NCBI RefSeq assembly: GCF_000986865.1
Contig: NZ_LAVS01000025.1
Location: 1-41,998 of the forward strand
Direction of reading: 5' to 3'
Length of the DNA stretch: 41,998 nt
From: Rheinheimera mesophila
GTDB lineage: Bacteria > Pseudomonadota > Gammaproteobacteria > Enterobacterales > Alteromonadaceae
The notes under the pieces are model-generated. The model was not told the DNA's origin and ran no database searches. It saw only the letters and a program-made list of their open reading frames with translations. The stretch's first letter is position 1. The number at the start of each line of letters is the position of its first letter. Positions 1 through 8,222 of the stretch are shown here, in pieces. The position numbers and the translations under genes are program-made.

Positions 1-240
1 ACGCAAATAATCCGACACAAAAGCCCATTTTTTTGCAGCAAAAGCCTCTTTAGCGTACCTGTTGTTTAAAGTAGCAAAACGCTCATTATTCCATTCAATG
101 ATTTCATAGTCCGGCAAAAATTTTTTCCAACTGGCAATACAACGCAAAGCCAGCTCTGTTTTCGGGGCTGTACCTACCCAAACATAATGAATAATTTTTG
201 GAATAACTTTTGGATTAGCCATAGGACACTGATTTAACAT
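1..240 (-). CDS. GT32-like glycosyltransferase, N-terminal fragment cut by window edge
   Basis: The minus strand reads open from an ATG at 240 (alternative in-frame ATG at 222) to the window edge, giving about 80 residues. The fragment contains IPKIIHYVWVG, a block WKKFLPDYEIIEWN and, at the edge, AKKWAFVSDYLR. This is the N-terminal pattern of the 'glycosyltransferase sugar-binding region containing DXD' family (GT32, Och1-like), enzymes that transfer sugars in capsule, LPS or other glycan synthesis. The catalytic DXD motif would lie beyond the edge and is not seen. Neither start has a strong ribosome binding site; 222 begins the conserved part. Acceptor and donor cannot be inferred. The family call is from recognition of the N-terminal motif only. 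Confidence 0.75.
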   Translation of the reverse strand, partial: MLNQCPMANPKVIPKIIHYVWVGTAPKTELALRCIASWKKFLPDYEIIEWNNERFATLNNRYAKEAFAAKKWAFVSDYLR

Positions 241-539
241 GCGACTTTGCTCGTTAGTTTATGCTTCTGCCCAACGCTGACTGTAATCATTTGTAACTCT
301 TTGGTAACAAACAGAGCTTGGACGGCGCGGCATACTAGTTTTTTTGCTTCAGAATAACAAGACATTATTAACCTTAAATTAACAGGCAAGAATAAGCGAA
401 TGACAGTGCGTGCAGCAGAGGCCCAGTCGGCATCAAGTTGATTTACTCTTGTTTTGTATCAGGAAATCCCAACTCAAAAGCTGGAGCGAACAGACTTATG
501 TGATAAACTGCCTCCATTGCTACGAGAGTGAGCTAAGTT
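241..539. other. Intergenic region between divergent glycosyltransferase and zur
   Basis: About 300 bases without a convincing gene. It is AT-rich in the middle and should hold the promoters of two divergent genes. I could not identify a clear -35/-10 pair or a Zur operator, so no specific site is claimed. Confidence 0.5.
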
Positions 540-989
540 ATGTCGATTGAATCTTTGGTCACCAGGGCCCGCCATATTTGCGATGTGAATGGTGCGCGCT
601 TTACCACTATTCGTGAAAAAGTATTTCGTTTGTTGGCGGATACTCACGGTGGTATTGGTGCATATGAATTACTGGAACAATTAAAAGCCAGTGAGCCGGC
701 GGCAAAACCTGCCACTATTTATCGGGCTCTGGATTTTCTGACCGAGCAGGGTTTTATTCACAAAATTGAATCGACCAATGCATTTTTACTCTGTCATCAC
801 TTTGAACAGCATCATCCTGCACAACTGCTGATCTGTGATCAATGTGGTCACGTGGAAGAACTGCATTCATCGCCATTGCAGCAAGAATTTGTCAAACTAG
901 CTTCTGAAAAAGGCTTTTTAATTCAACGGCAAACAGTGGAAGCTCATGGCAGTTGCCAAAGCTGTCTGAAAAAAGCGTCAAACGACTGA
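540..989 (+). CDS. zur: Zinc uptake regulator, Fur family (Zur)
   Basis: 149 residues, Fur superfamily. The N-terminal winged helix contains PATIYRALDFLTEQGFIHKI, nearly identical to the Zur recognition region, followed by ESTNAFLLCHHFEQHH, where the family has zinc-binding His/Cys residues. Two CxxC pairs (CDQC near residue 99 and CQSC near residue 139) form the structural zinc site. The EAHGSCQSC ending is typical of Zur rather than Fur. It represses zinc uptake genes when zinc is plentiful, acting as a DNA-binding dimer in the cytoplasm. No znuABC genes adjoin it here. The start at 540 follows a purine-rich GAGAGTGAG stretch. A hairpin overlaps its 3' end. Confidence 0.92.
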   Translation: MSIESLVTRARHICDVNGARFTTIREKVFRLLADTHGGIGAYELLEQLKASEPAAKPATIYRALDFLTEQGFIHKIESTNAFLLCHHFEQHHPAQLLICDQCGHVEELHSSPLQQEFVKLASEKGFLIQRQTVEAHGSCQSCLKKASND

Positions 990-1007
990 ATCCGCTTGAC
1001 GCCTTTT
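970..1007 (+). terminator. Possible zur terminator
   Basis: GCGTCAA at 975-981 pairs with TTGACGC at 996-1002, flanked by AAAA on the left and CTTTT on the right. The zur stop codon lies inside the loop. The short T-run and 14-base loop make this a moderate candidate. Confidence 0.4.
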
Positions 1008-1167
1008 GGTTATAATGGCTATTTTAGTGACCAGAACAGCATAAAATTGTAAATATTTTAGAAAAATTCATACCAAAACAATAAGCTAGACTTGTGTTAT
1101 GCAACATAGCCACCTAATCTTGAAGTTGGCGATGTAATCAGGTCCAGACTCCGAACAGGCTAATTAA

Positions 1168-1632
1168 ATGAATGTTGAGTATGTAAATCCGTTTCTCTCT
1201 TCGTTAGTCAATGTGTTAGGTACCATGGCCAATACGAAGATTGTGCCGGGACAGCCACGATTAAAGAAAGACGAACAGGCTCGCGGTGAAGTATCAGGTT
1301 TGATCGGCATGATAGGCCCCACCACCAAAGGGTCGTTTTCTGTCACTTTTGAAGAGTCGTTAGCACTGGAAATCATGGCCAGAATGCTGGGCGAAAGACC
1401 TGATAAGATTAATGAAGAAGTCACAGATATGGTGGGTGAAATCACCAACATGGTGACAGGCGGAGCCAAGCGGATTTTAGGCGAAAAAGGTCATGAATTC
1501 AGTATGGCAACACCAGTTGTGGTATCAGGTAAAGGCCATACCATCACTCATAAAACTACGGGTGCAAAAATTCTGATGCCTTTCGATTCAGATTTCGGCA
1601 AAGTATTTATTGAAGTCAGCTTCGACGAGTAA
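1168..1632 (+). CDS. cheX: CheX-type chemotaxis phosphatase
   Basis: 154 residues resembling the CheC/CheX/FliY phosphatase fold, CheX subgroup. The motif VGEITNMVTGGAK (about residues 90-102) carries the conserved E-x-x-N pair that positions the water attacking phospho-CheY. The N-terminus MNVEYVNPFLSSL and the end of the form F-x-K-V-F-I-E-V are also usual for the family. The expected role is to dephosphorylate CheY~P or a related receiver domain and so shorten signalling. It stands alone downstream of zur, with 178 bases between, and is followed by a terminator, so it is probably its own transcription unit. Which response regulator it serves cannot be seen here. Confidence 0.85.
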   Translation: MNVEYVNPFLSSLVNVLGTMANTKIVPGQPRLKKDEQARGEVSGLIGMIGPTTKGSFSVTFEESLALEIMARMLGERPDKINEEVTDMVGEITNMVTGGAKRILGEKGHEFSMATPVVVSGKGHTITHKTTGAKILMPFDSDFGKVFIEVSFDE

Positions 1633-1649
1633 TCTGGACTGAATGTACA

Positions 1650-1678
1650 AAAGCCGACTTTTCAGTCGGCTTTTTGCT
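1650..1678. terminator. Rho-independent terminator after cheX, overlapping the alr stop
   Basis: A ten-base stem AAAGCCGACT (1650-1659) pairs with AGTCGGCTTT (1664-1673) around a TTTC loop, followed by T residues on the plus strand. The A-rich left flank makes it usable in both directions. It lies between convergent cheX and alr, and the last codon of alr falls within the hairpin. Confidence 0.85.
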
Positions 1679-2759
1679 GTTCTGCATTTATATATCTGAA
1701 TTCGACCCTGCTGGTAATATTACAGAGCAACTCGTAAGGAATAGTCTGTACATGCTCCGCAATTTCCTCGACAGGTAAATCAGCGCCCCATAACAGCACT
1801 TCGTCACCAATCTGCACGTCAGCCTTGCCAATATCCACTGAGGTCATATCCATAGAGACCCGACCAACAATGGGATAGCGCTCACCTTTAATCAGCACAG
1901 GGCAGCCATTACTGGCCGCTCTCGGGTAACCATCACCATAACCTACTGCTACTACAGCTAAACGGGTATCTGCTGGCGCTGTCCAGGTACCGCCATACCC
2001 CACTTTGTCGCCCTTTTTTACCTCACGCACGGCAATCACACTGCTGCTAAAGCTCATCACGGCTTTTAACTGATGGTGCTCTGCTCTGCCCTGCTCCATA
2101 GGCGAAACCCCATATAAAGCTAAGCCAGGACGGATCCAATGGCCATGGCTTTGTGGCCAGGCCAGGGTGCCTGCAGAATTGGCCAGACAAAGCTCGCCAG
2201 CCAGGCCTGCAACCGTGTTCATAAAAAGATCGATTTGCTGCTGGGTGCTATCAACAGCCAGTTCATCCGCGCTGGCAAAATGCGTCATCAGGCGCATCGG
2301 CTGGATCACATTCGGACTTTGGCACAACTGCTGATAGGCCTGCAGAAACTGCTCCGGTAATAAACCTAAGCGGTGCATACCACTGTCCATTTTCAGCCAA
2401 ACATGGACGGGCGAATCCAGCTCTGCCGCCACTAATGCTTCAACCTGACTTGGATGATGCACCACCACTTGTAAGTTACTGGCCACCACCTGTGGTAATT
2501 CGTCGGCATGAAAAAAACCTTCTAGCAGCACTATAGGTTTGACTATGCCACCAGCGCGTAACATCAAGGCTTCGTCGATACGGGCCACACCAAAAGCACT
2601 GGCATCTTTCAGTTGTTCCGCCACGTTCAGTAAACCATGACCATAGGCATTGGCTTTGAGTACTGCCAACACTTTGCTGTTGGGAGCTGCAGCGCGCAAC
2701 TGTTGTAAATTATGCAATAAGGCCGCTAAATCAATACGGGCCTGGGGACGACGACTCAT
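1662..2759 (-). CDS. alr: Alanine racemase
   Basis: 365 residues, fold type III PLP enzyme converting L-alanine to D-alanine for peptidoglycan. The PLP lysine is K35 in VLAVLKANAYGHG, and the second catalytic base is Y255 in KVGYGGTW. Both are at family positions and the length matches Alr/DadX (about 360). The start codon overlaps the dnaB stop by one base (TAATG), so the two are translationally coupled in a dnaB-alr operon, as in many gammaproteobacteria. This context favours the biosynthetic Alr over the catabolic DadX. Confidence 0.95.
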   Translation of the reverse strand: MSRRPQARIDLAALLHNLQQLRAAAPNSKVLAVLKANAYGHGLLNVAEQLKDASAFGVARIDEALMLRAGGIVKPIVLLEGFFHADELPQVVASNLQVVVHHPSQVEALVAAELDSPVHVWLKMDSGMHRLGLLPEQFLQAYQQLCQSPNVIQPMRLMTHFASADELAVDSTQQQIDLFMNTVAGLAGELCLANSAGTLAWPQSHGHWIRPGLALYGVSPMEQGRAEHHQLKAVMSFSSSVIAVREVKKGDKVGYGGTWTAPADTRLAVVAVGYGDGYPRAASNGCPVLIKGERYPIVGRVSMDMTSVDIGKADVQIGDEVLLWGADLPVEEIAEHVQTIPYELLCNITSRVEFRYINAEQQKAD

Positions 2760-4150
2760 TAATACTCGTCCTCAAAACGTGCTGTTCCGGCATAGTTGTC
2801 AAAACGTGAATAACGGCCATGGAAGGTCAAGCGAATACGGCCTATCGGACCGTTCCGCTGTTTGCCTATAATGACTTCTGCGGTGCCTTTGTCCGGGCTG
2901 TCATCGTGATACACCTCGTCACGGTAGATAAACATAATTAAGTCGGCATCCTGCTCGATAGAACCAGATTCACGTAAGTCGGAGTTCACCGGGCGCTTGT
3001 CTGCACGCTGTTCCAGACTACGGTTAAGCTGCGACAGCGCTATGACCGGCACTTTCAACTCTTTGGCTAAGGCTTTGAGTGAGCGCGAAATTTCGGCAAT
3101 TTCTAAAGTCCGGTTTTCCGATAAGCCTGGCACTGTCATTAGCTGCAGGTAGTCGACCATGATCATACTCAGACCACCATGCTCACGCGCCACACGACGG
3201 GCACGGGAACGCACTTCGGTTGGTGTTAAACCAGAAGCGTCGTCTATATACATTTTGCCTTTGCTGTTCAGCAGCTCGATGGCCGAAGATAAACGCGCCC
3301 AATCTTCATCGTCTAGCTGACCAGTCCGCACTTTGGTCTGATCAATACGACCTAAAGACGCCAACATCCTCATCATAATTTGTTCGGACGGCATCTCTAA
3401 ACTGAAAATAAGCACAGGCTTGTCGCTGGTAATGGCAGCGTGTTCACACAAGTTCATCGCAAAAGTGGTTTTACCCATAGAAGGGCGGGCCGCTACGATG
3501 ATCAGATCCGAAGGCTGCATGCCGTTGGTCATTTTATCCAGATCTACGTAACCTGTAGAAACACCGGTTAAACCGCCGGAACTGGGGTTACGAAACAGCT
3601 CGTCTATTTTGTCGATCGTTTTCGACAAAATGCTGTTAATAGGCTCTGGGCCTTCATTGGCATTGGCTCTTTGCTCCGCAATTTTAAAGACTTTGGTTTC
3701 AGCAAAATCTAAAAGCTCTGCACTGTTGCGGCCTTGTGGATCGTAACCTGCATCGGCAATATCATGCGCTACCGCTATCATATCCCGCACTACAGCGCGT
3801 TCACGCACTATCTCGGCATAGGCCAGAATATTGGCTGCGCTGGGGGTGTTTTTTGCTATTTCACCTAAATAAGCAAAACCACCAACGTCCGCTAACTGCT
3901 GATTACGTTCCAGATCTTCAGACACCGTAATTAAATCGATCGGCTGGTTGGCCTCTGCCACACGAGACATCGCAGAAAAAATAAAGCGGTGTGAGCGCAA
4001 ATAAAAATCCTGCTCGACCACTTTTTCTGAGACTTTGTCCCAGGCTTCGTTGTCCAGCATCAAGCCGCCCAACACGGATTGCTCGGCTTCAATGGAATGT
4101 GGCGGCATTTTTACCGCAGCAACTTGTTTGTCTCTTTGCTTATTGTCCAT
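2759..4150 (-). CDS. dnaB: Replicative DNA helicase DnaB
   Basis: 463 residues, the hexameric 5'-3' helicase of the replication fork. The N-terminal domain begins PPHSIEAEQSVLGGL. After a linker near residue 165 comes the RecA-like ATPase core with Walker A ARPSMGKTT (about 221-229) and Walker B MIMVDYLQL, then the DnaB motif SQLNRSLEQRADKRP. Full length, no intein or insertion. It lies downstream of rplI and is separated from it by 190 bases and a strong inverted repeat, so dnaB-alr is probably transcribed from its own promoter. Confidence 0.97.
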   Translation of the reverse strand: MDNKQRDKQVAAVKMPPHSIEAEQSVLGGLMLDNEAWDKVSEKVVEQDFYLRSHRFIFSAMSRVAEANQPIDLITVSEDLERNQQLADVGGFAYLGEIAKNTPSAANILAYAEIVRERAVVRDMIAVAHDIADAGYDPQGRNSAELLDFAETKVFKIAEQRANANEGPEPINSILSKTIDKIDELFRNPSSGGLTGVSTGYVDLDKMTNGMQPSDLIIVAARPSMGKTTFAMNLCEHAAITSDKPVLIFSLEMPSEQIMMRMLASLGRIDQTKVRTGQLDDEDWARLSSAIELLNSKGKMYIDDASGLTPTEVRSRARRVAREHGGLSMIMVDYLQLMTVPGLSENRTLEIAEISRSLKALAKELKVPVIALSQLNRSLEQRADKRPVNSDLRESGSIEQDADLIMFIYRDEVYHDDSPDKGTAEVIIGKQRNGPIGRIRLTFHGRYSRFDNYAGTARFEDEY

Positions 4151-4306
4151 AACACCAGAAGTTCTAGAAATTGCGACAGGCTAATACCTGGGGTAGTACA
4201 GCTCTGCATGGGAGCGATAGCCTAACATTAAAGCATGATTCAGGGGGTGGAAAAATCAGTAAAGCGGAAAATTTTTAATACGAATTGAAGGTCAAACAGG
4301 AAAGGA

Positions 4307-4332
4307 TTGGGCACACAAATTTGTGTGCCCAA
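4307..4332 (-). terminator. Perfect 26-base palindrome after rplI, probable terminator
   Basis: TTGGGCACACAAA (4307-4319) is followed directly by its reverse complement TTTGTGTGCCCAA (4320-4332). It lies 8 bases past the rplI stop on the minus strand. The downstream minus strand is pyrimidine-rich (TCCTTTCC) rather than a clean T-run, so termination is likely but not certain. A protein-binding palindrome upstream of dnaB is an alternative. Confidence 0.55.
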
Positions 4333-4340
4333 AAGGCTGA

Positions 4341-4793
4341 TTAAGCCTCAGCAACCACTACTACTTTGATAGTAGCTGTTACTTCTGCGTGTAACTGCAG
4401 AGCGATGTTGAATTCGCCAGTTTCACGGATAGTACCGTTAGGTAACTTCACTTCAGCTTTCGCTACTGCAACACCTGCAGCAGTGATAGCGTCAGCGATA
4501 TCACGTGTACCCACTGAACCGAACAACTTGCCTTCGTCACCCGCTTTAGAAGCTAAAGTCACTTCACCTAAAGCAGCGATCTTCTCAGCACGAGCTTGAG
4601 AAGCTGCTAAAGTTTCGGCCAGTTTGGCTTCTAACTCAGCGCGACGCTGTTCAAATTTTTCGATGTTAGCTTTGGTCGCTGGAACTGCTTTTCCTTGTGG
4701 GAATAAGAAGTTACGAGCATAACCAGATTTAACAGTTACGTTGTCGCCTAAACCACCCAGGTTAGCAACTTTGTCCAACAGAATAATTTCCAT
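4341..4793 (-). CDS. rplI: 50S ribosomal protein bL9
   Basis: 150 residues. The N-terminal signature [17 protein letters not shown] and the basic block [12 protein letters not shown] bind 23S rRNA. A long connecting helix (about 45-75) leads to the C-terminal domain with the conserved [16 protein letters not shown]. Length equals that of the family (149 in E. coli). Last gene of the rpsF-priB-rpsR-rplI operon on the minus strand, 39 bases after rpsR. Confidence 0.97.
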   Translation of the reverse strand: MEIILLDKVANLGGLGDNVTVKSGYARNFLFPQGKAVPATKANIEKFEQRRAELEAKLAETLAASQARAEKIAALGEVTLASKAGDEGKLFGSVGTRDIADAITAAGVAVAKAEVKLPNGTIRETGEFNIALQLHAEVTATIKVVVVAEA

Positions 4794-4832
4794 TGTAATA
4801 CCCTCTCTGTATACGGTTTAACCAGTCGCTGC

Positions 4833-5060
4833 TTAGCTGTGTGAATCGCTGTATGGTAACAAGGCCAGGTAGCGGGCGCGTTTGATAGCGCGGGCTAATT
4901 GACGTTGATACTTAGCGCTGGTACCAGTGATACGGCTTGGGACAATTTTGCCACTTTCAGTGACATAATTTTTTAACGTAGCTGTATCTTTGTAATCGAT
5001 CTCAATCACGCCTTCTGCAGAGAAACGGCAGAATTTACGGCGACGGAAATAACGAGCCAT
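4833..5060 (-). CDS. rpsR: 30S ribosomal protein bS18
   Basis: 75 residues beginning [17 protein letters not shown] and containing the conserved [20 protein letters not shown] helix that binds 16S rRNA with bS6. Full family length. Ten bases separate it from priB. The bS6:bS18 pair assembles together in the ribosomal platform and is known to repress its own operon in several bacteria; see the leader element at 5763-5800. Confidence 0.97.
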   Translation of the reverse strand: MARYFRRRKFCRFSAEGVIEIDYKDTATLKNYVTESGKIVPSRITGTSAKYQRQLARAIKRARYLALLPYSDSHS

Positions 5061-5070
5061 GAAATTTCTC

Positions 5071-5382
5071 CTAACTTAATATTTCAATCTGTTGGGCATG
5101 CAGCACCAGTTTAGACTGACCGCTGCGGCTCTGATGGCGGTTTAAAAAACCTGACACCCGAACTTTGTTTCCCAGTTTCAAATTGTGAGTTTGTTGCGCT
5201 AACCCGACTCCGGCACAGACCACTTGGAGTCTGACATAAGCCTGACGGTTAAAACCGGCTTCCTGCTGCACCGATTGGTGCTCAATCACGAAATAACTGT
5301 GAGGAATACCGGCCGGACTTTCGCTGTGGTCGACCTGACGGCAGATAGTGCCAGTCACGACCAGGCTATTGTCCATCTGCAA
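5071..5382 (-). CDS. priB: Primosomal replication protein N (PriB)
   Basis: 103 residues with the single OB-fold of PriB, a paralogue of single-stranded DNA-binding protein. It starts [28 protein letters not shown] and ends LHAQQIEIL, both characteristic. PriB joins PriA and DnaT to reload DnaB at stalled forks. Its position between rpsF and rpsR is diagnostic. One base separates the rpsF stop from the annotated start. A second ATG (codon 3, MDNSL) is possible and would shift the start to 5376. Confidence 0.93.
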   Translation of the reverse strand: MQMDNSLVVTGTICRQVDHSESPAGIPHSYFVIEHQSVQQEAGFNRQAYVRLQVVCAGVGLAQQTHNLKLGNKVRVSGFLNRHQSRSGQSKLVLHAQQIEILS

Positions 5383-5383
5383 A

Positions 5384-5761
5384 TTACTCGTCGTTTGCTA
5401 CCAGCTCATCTGAATCACGAGGAGCACGGTCACGACGTTCTTCACGTACCTTGGCCATTGGTGATGGCTCAGTCACTGCAGTGTTAGTGCGCATGATCAG
5501 GTTACGCAATACAGCGTCGTTGAAGCGGAAGTTAGTTTCCAGCTCGTCAATTACTGCCTGTGGCGCTTCTACGTTCATCAGAACATAGTGAGCTTTGTGC
5601 AGCTTTTCGATTGGATAAGCTAATTGACGACGGCCCCAGTCTTCTAAGCGGTGAATTGAACCACCAGCTTCTTTGATCGCGCCAGTGTAACGCTCGATCA
5701 TTCCTGGAACTTGTTCACTTTGATCTGGGTGAACCATAAACACGATTTCGTAATGACGCAT
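5384..5761 (-). CDS. rpsF: 30S ribosomal protein bS6
   Basis: 125 residues. [20 protein letters not shown] and the [20 protein letters not shown] segment are the family signatures, with the acidic C-terminal tail ([13 protein letters not shown]) that RimK can extend with glutamates in relatives. First gene of the operon with a strong AAGGAG site. The tail is a few residues shorter than in E. coli, which is within normal variation. Confidence 0.97.
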   Translation of the reverse strand: MRHYEIVFMVHPDQSEQVPGMIERYTGAIKEAGGSIHRLEDWGRRQLAYPIEKLHKAHYVLMNVEAPQAVIDELETNFRFNDAVLRNLIMRTNTAVTEPSPMAKVREERRDRAPRDSDELVANDE

Positions 5762-5762
5762 T

Positions 5763-5800
5763 GTAGCTCCTTACGGTTAGTTAGCCTCGGGTGAGCTCGG
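5763..5800 (-). promoter_or_regulatory. Candidate bS6:bS18 autoregulatory mRNA element in the rpsF leader
   Basis: On the minus strand the rpsF leader reads AGCTC (plus 5793-5797), then an internal stretch including ACCCGAGG and TAACCGTAAG, then GAGCT (plus 5765-5769) overlapping the ribosome binding site, 3 bases before the ATG. The AGCTC/GAGCT pairing would sequester the site and display CCG trinucleotides. Published bS6:bS18 leader motifs feature a CCG presented near the ribosome binding site of rpsF. The assignment is inferred from position and sequence; I did not fold it. Confidence 0.45.
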
Positions 5801-5993
5801 CCAGACTCGCATAGAGGCAAGGAACGTTCTGGATGGCCGAAGGGGCGCTATTCTAGGGGTTTCTTGCTGTTAAAACAAGCAGCAATACAGATTTTTATCA
5901 GGCCAGAGCAGCAATTTAGCCTTGATGTTGCTTTTTATCTGAAACGGCCTCATAACCTTGCTACCGGGTTAGAAAAGCAGCAGAGGTCAGGTC

Positions 5994-7358
5994 ATGAGTT
6001 TCAGAACAGAACGCGACAGTATGGGTGAAGTGCAATTACCTGCAGAGGTCTTGTATCAGGCGCAAACACAACGGGCTTTAGATAATTTTCAGATCAGCGC
6101 TTTGACTATGCCTCCGGCCTTTATTAAAGCGGTACTTAGAATCAAACAAGCGGCAGCAGCCGCCAATCTGGAGCTGAAGCTACTGCAGCCAGAGATTGCT
6201 TCGGCTATCACTTCTGCAGCCGAGCAACAACTGCTTGAACTAGATATGTCGCACTACCCTATTGACCTGTTTCAAACCGGCTCGGGCACCAGCACCAATA
6301 TGAATGTGAACGAAGTACTGGCGACTTTAGCCAGCAAAAGTTCCGGCCTTCATATCAGCCCCAACGATCATATTAATCTGGGGCAAAGCAGCAATGATGT
6401 TATTCCAACCGCTATTCATTTAAGCGCCGCTTTGGCCAATCATCAGTTGATGGAGACGCTGACTCAGTTGGAAGCTGTGATAGCCACTAAAGCAAAGGAG
6501 ATTGGACACCTGGTCAAAACAGGCCGCACTCATTTAATGGATGCGATGCCTGTGACTTTTGCGCAGGTGTTATCCGGCTGGCAAGCGCAAATTGCCCATG
6601 CCCGGCAGCAACTGGAGTTCGCCCAGCAACAGGTAGTGGCCTTGGCTCAAGGTGGCACTGCTGTGGGTACTGGTGTGAATGCTCACCCTGATTTTGCCGC
6701 CTTGTTTTGTCAGAAGCTCAGTCAGCAAACAGGTTTAAACTTCAAACCCAGTGCTAATTTCTTTTTCAGCTTAGGCTCACAAGACGCTATTGTGGCTTTA
6801 TCAAGCGCCAGCAAGGTACTGGCTGTAGCCCTGATGAAAATAGCCAATGACTTACGCTGGATGAATTCAGGCCCCTTGGCTGGGTTAGGCGAAATTGCCC
6901 TGCCGGCATTGCAACCTGGATCGTCCATTATGCCTGGCAAAGTCAATCCGGTGATCCCAGAGGCTGTAGCCATGGTAGCGGCACAGGCGATAGGCAACGA
7001 TGCCACTATTACAGTGGCTGGCCAGTCCGGTAACTTTGAGCTGAATGTGATGTTGCCTGTGATAGCCCATAACATCTTACAAAGCCTGGAGCTGTTAAGT
7101 TCAGCAAGCTCTGCTTTAGGCGAAAAAGCCATAGCGGGATTTAGGGTACAGGAGGACAAAATAAACGAGGCCTTGTCGCGCAACCCTATTTTGGTAACAG
7201 CTTTGAATCCATTGATTGGGTATTTAAAAGCCGCAGATATTGCCAAACAAGCGTACAAAGAAAAACGGCCCGTGATTGATGTGGCAGTGGAGCAAACCAG
7301 TTATAGCAGAGAAGAATTAGAAAAGTTACTAGACCCAGCCCTTTTAAGTCAGGGTTAA
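5994..7358 (+). CDS. fumC: Class II fumarate hydratase (FumC)
   Basis: 454 residues of the aspartase/fumarase superfamily, converting fumarate to L-malate in the TCA cycle without an iron-sulfur cluster. The catalytic signature GSSIMPGKVNP is at about residues 308-318, with TGSGTSTNMNVNEV near residue 100 and TGRTHLMDAMPVTF near 180. The reading is fumarase rather than aspartase, which would be longer, or argininosuccinate lyase, whose motifs differ. It is monocistronic on the plus strand, convergent with rlmB. The start follows a GCAGAGGTCAGGTC stretch. Iron-independent FumC commonly backs up FumA when iron is scarce; no Fur or SoxS site was recognised here. Confidence 0.93.
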   Translation: MSFRTERDSMGEVQLPAEVLYQAQTQRALDNFQISALTMPPAFIKAVLRIKQAAAAANLELKLLQPEIASAITSAAEQQLLELDMSHYPIDLFQTGSGTSTNMNVNEVLATLASKSSGLHISPNDHINLGQSSNDVIPTAIHLSAALANHQLMETLTQLEAVIATKAKEIGHLVKTGRTHLMDAMPVTFAQVLSGWQAQIAHARQQLEFAQQQVVALAQGGTAVGTGVNAHPDFAALFCQKLSQQTGLNFKPSANFFFSLGSQDAIVALSSASKVLAVALMKIANDLRWMNSGPLAGLGEIALPALQPGSSIMPGKVNPVIPEAVAMVAAQAIGNDATITVAGQSGNFELNVMLPVIAHNILQSLELLSSASSALGEKAIAGFRVQEDKINEALSRNPILVTALNPLIGYLKAADIAKQAYKEKRPVIDVAVEQTSYSREELEKLLDPALLSQG

Positions 7359-7363
7359 AGGCT

Positions 7364-7389
7364 GGGGGCAGTCTGCAAGGTCTGCCCCC
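7364..7389. terminator. Hairpin between convergent fumC and rlmB
   Basis: GGGGGCAG (7364-7371) pairs with CTGCCCCC (7382-7389) across a ten-base loop. There is no T-run on either side, so it may be an RNA-stabilising or bidirectional stop hairpin rather than a classical terminator. Confidence 0.45.
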
Positions 7390-7396
7390 CAACAGA

Positions 7397-8131
7397 TTAC
7401 TGGCGCTGACGCACGGCTTCAAATAAACAGATACCTGTCGCGACCGACACGTTTAAGCTCGACACTGAGCCAAACATCGGAATTTTCATCAGTGAATCAC
7501 AGAGCTCACGGGTCAGACGACGTAAACCATCGCCTTCAGCGCCCATAGCTATGGCCAGTGGGCCATTTAGTTTGGTTTGATAAATGGTCGTTTCAGTTTC
7601 ACCTGCAGCGCCTACCACCCAAATACCAGCATCTTTTAACTCACGGATAGTACGGGCTAAGTTAGTGACTGTAATAAAAGGTACTACTTCTGCCGCACCA
7701 CAGGCCACTTTACGCACCACTGGGGTCACTTTGACTGAGCGGTCTTTGGCGGCCACCACGGCATGCACTCCGGCGGCATCAGCACTACGTAAAATAGCCC
7801 CTAAATTATGTGGGTCGGTAATGCCATCTAAAATCAGAATGAAAGGACTAGATTGTTCAGAAACAATACGGGCTAAATCCTGCTCGTTGCCGGACTGCTG
7901 AGCCCGGGCTTTGGCGACCACGCCCTGATGCTGCGCACCATTCACCTTTTCATCCAAAGCCCTGCGGTTGCAGTACTGCACTGACACACCAAAATCACGG
8001 GCGAATTTCAGCAAAGGCTGTAAACGCTGATCGTCTTTGTCTTTTAAGATAAAAAGCTCAAGAACATCTTCCGGCGCCCGTTCAAATAACGCACTTACCG
8101 CATGAATACCAAATACAAAATCTGCGCTCAT
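7397..8131 (-). CDS. rlmB: 23S rRNA (Gm2251) 2'-O-methyltransferase RlmB
   Basis: 244 residues. An N-terminal substrate-binding domain (FGIHAVSALFERAPEDVLEL) precedes the SPOUT (SpoU) knot with motif 1 LDGITDPHNLGAILRSADA, motif 2 AMGAEGDGLRRL and motif 3 PMFGSVSSLNVSVATGICL. It methylates the ribose of G2251 in the P-loop of 23S rRNA using S-adenosylmethionine. It lies 91 bases downstream of rnr on the same strand, the usual rnr-rlmB arrangement. A stable hairpin occupies the gap. Confidence 0.95.
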   Translation of the reverse strand: MSADFVFGIHAVSALFERAPEDVLELFILKDKDDQRLQPLLKFARDFGVSVQYCNRRALDEKVNGAQHQGVVAKARAQQSGNEQDLARIVSEQSSPFILILDGITDPHNLGAILRSADAAGVHAVVAAKDRSVKVTPVVRKVACGAAEVVPFITVTNLARTIRELKDAGIWVVGAAGETETTIYQTKLNGPLAIAMGAEGDGLRRLTRELCDSLMKIPMFGSVSSLNVSVATGICLFEAVRQRQ

Positions 8132-8153
8132 CGCAACCTCTTTGAAAATGACC

Positions 8154-8174
8154 GAGCCCGGCAGTACCGGGCTC
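8154..8174. repeat. Intercistronic hairpin between rnr and rlmB
   Basis: GAGCCCGG (8154-8161) and CCGGGCTC (8167-8174) form an eight-base GC-rich stem with a five-base loop. No T-run follows on the minus strand, so it looks more like an mRNA stability or partial termination element than a full terminator. Confidence 0.6.
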
Positions 8175-8222
8175 AGTTAAACTTGACGCTAGTGTAGCAA
8201 AAACACCAGCCTATTGCTTTTG

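Noticed and set aside
990-1020. TTGACG followed by TATAAT downstream of zur, considered as a cheX promoter
   Set aside because: The spacing between the two elements is only nine bases, far below the 16-18 required; the TTGACG is part of the zur hairpin.
6722-7258. 178-codon open frame antisense to fumC
   Set aside because: It lies wholly within fumC, whose conserved motifs explain the sequence; no ribosome binding site or family match.
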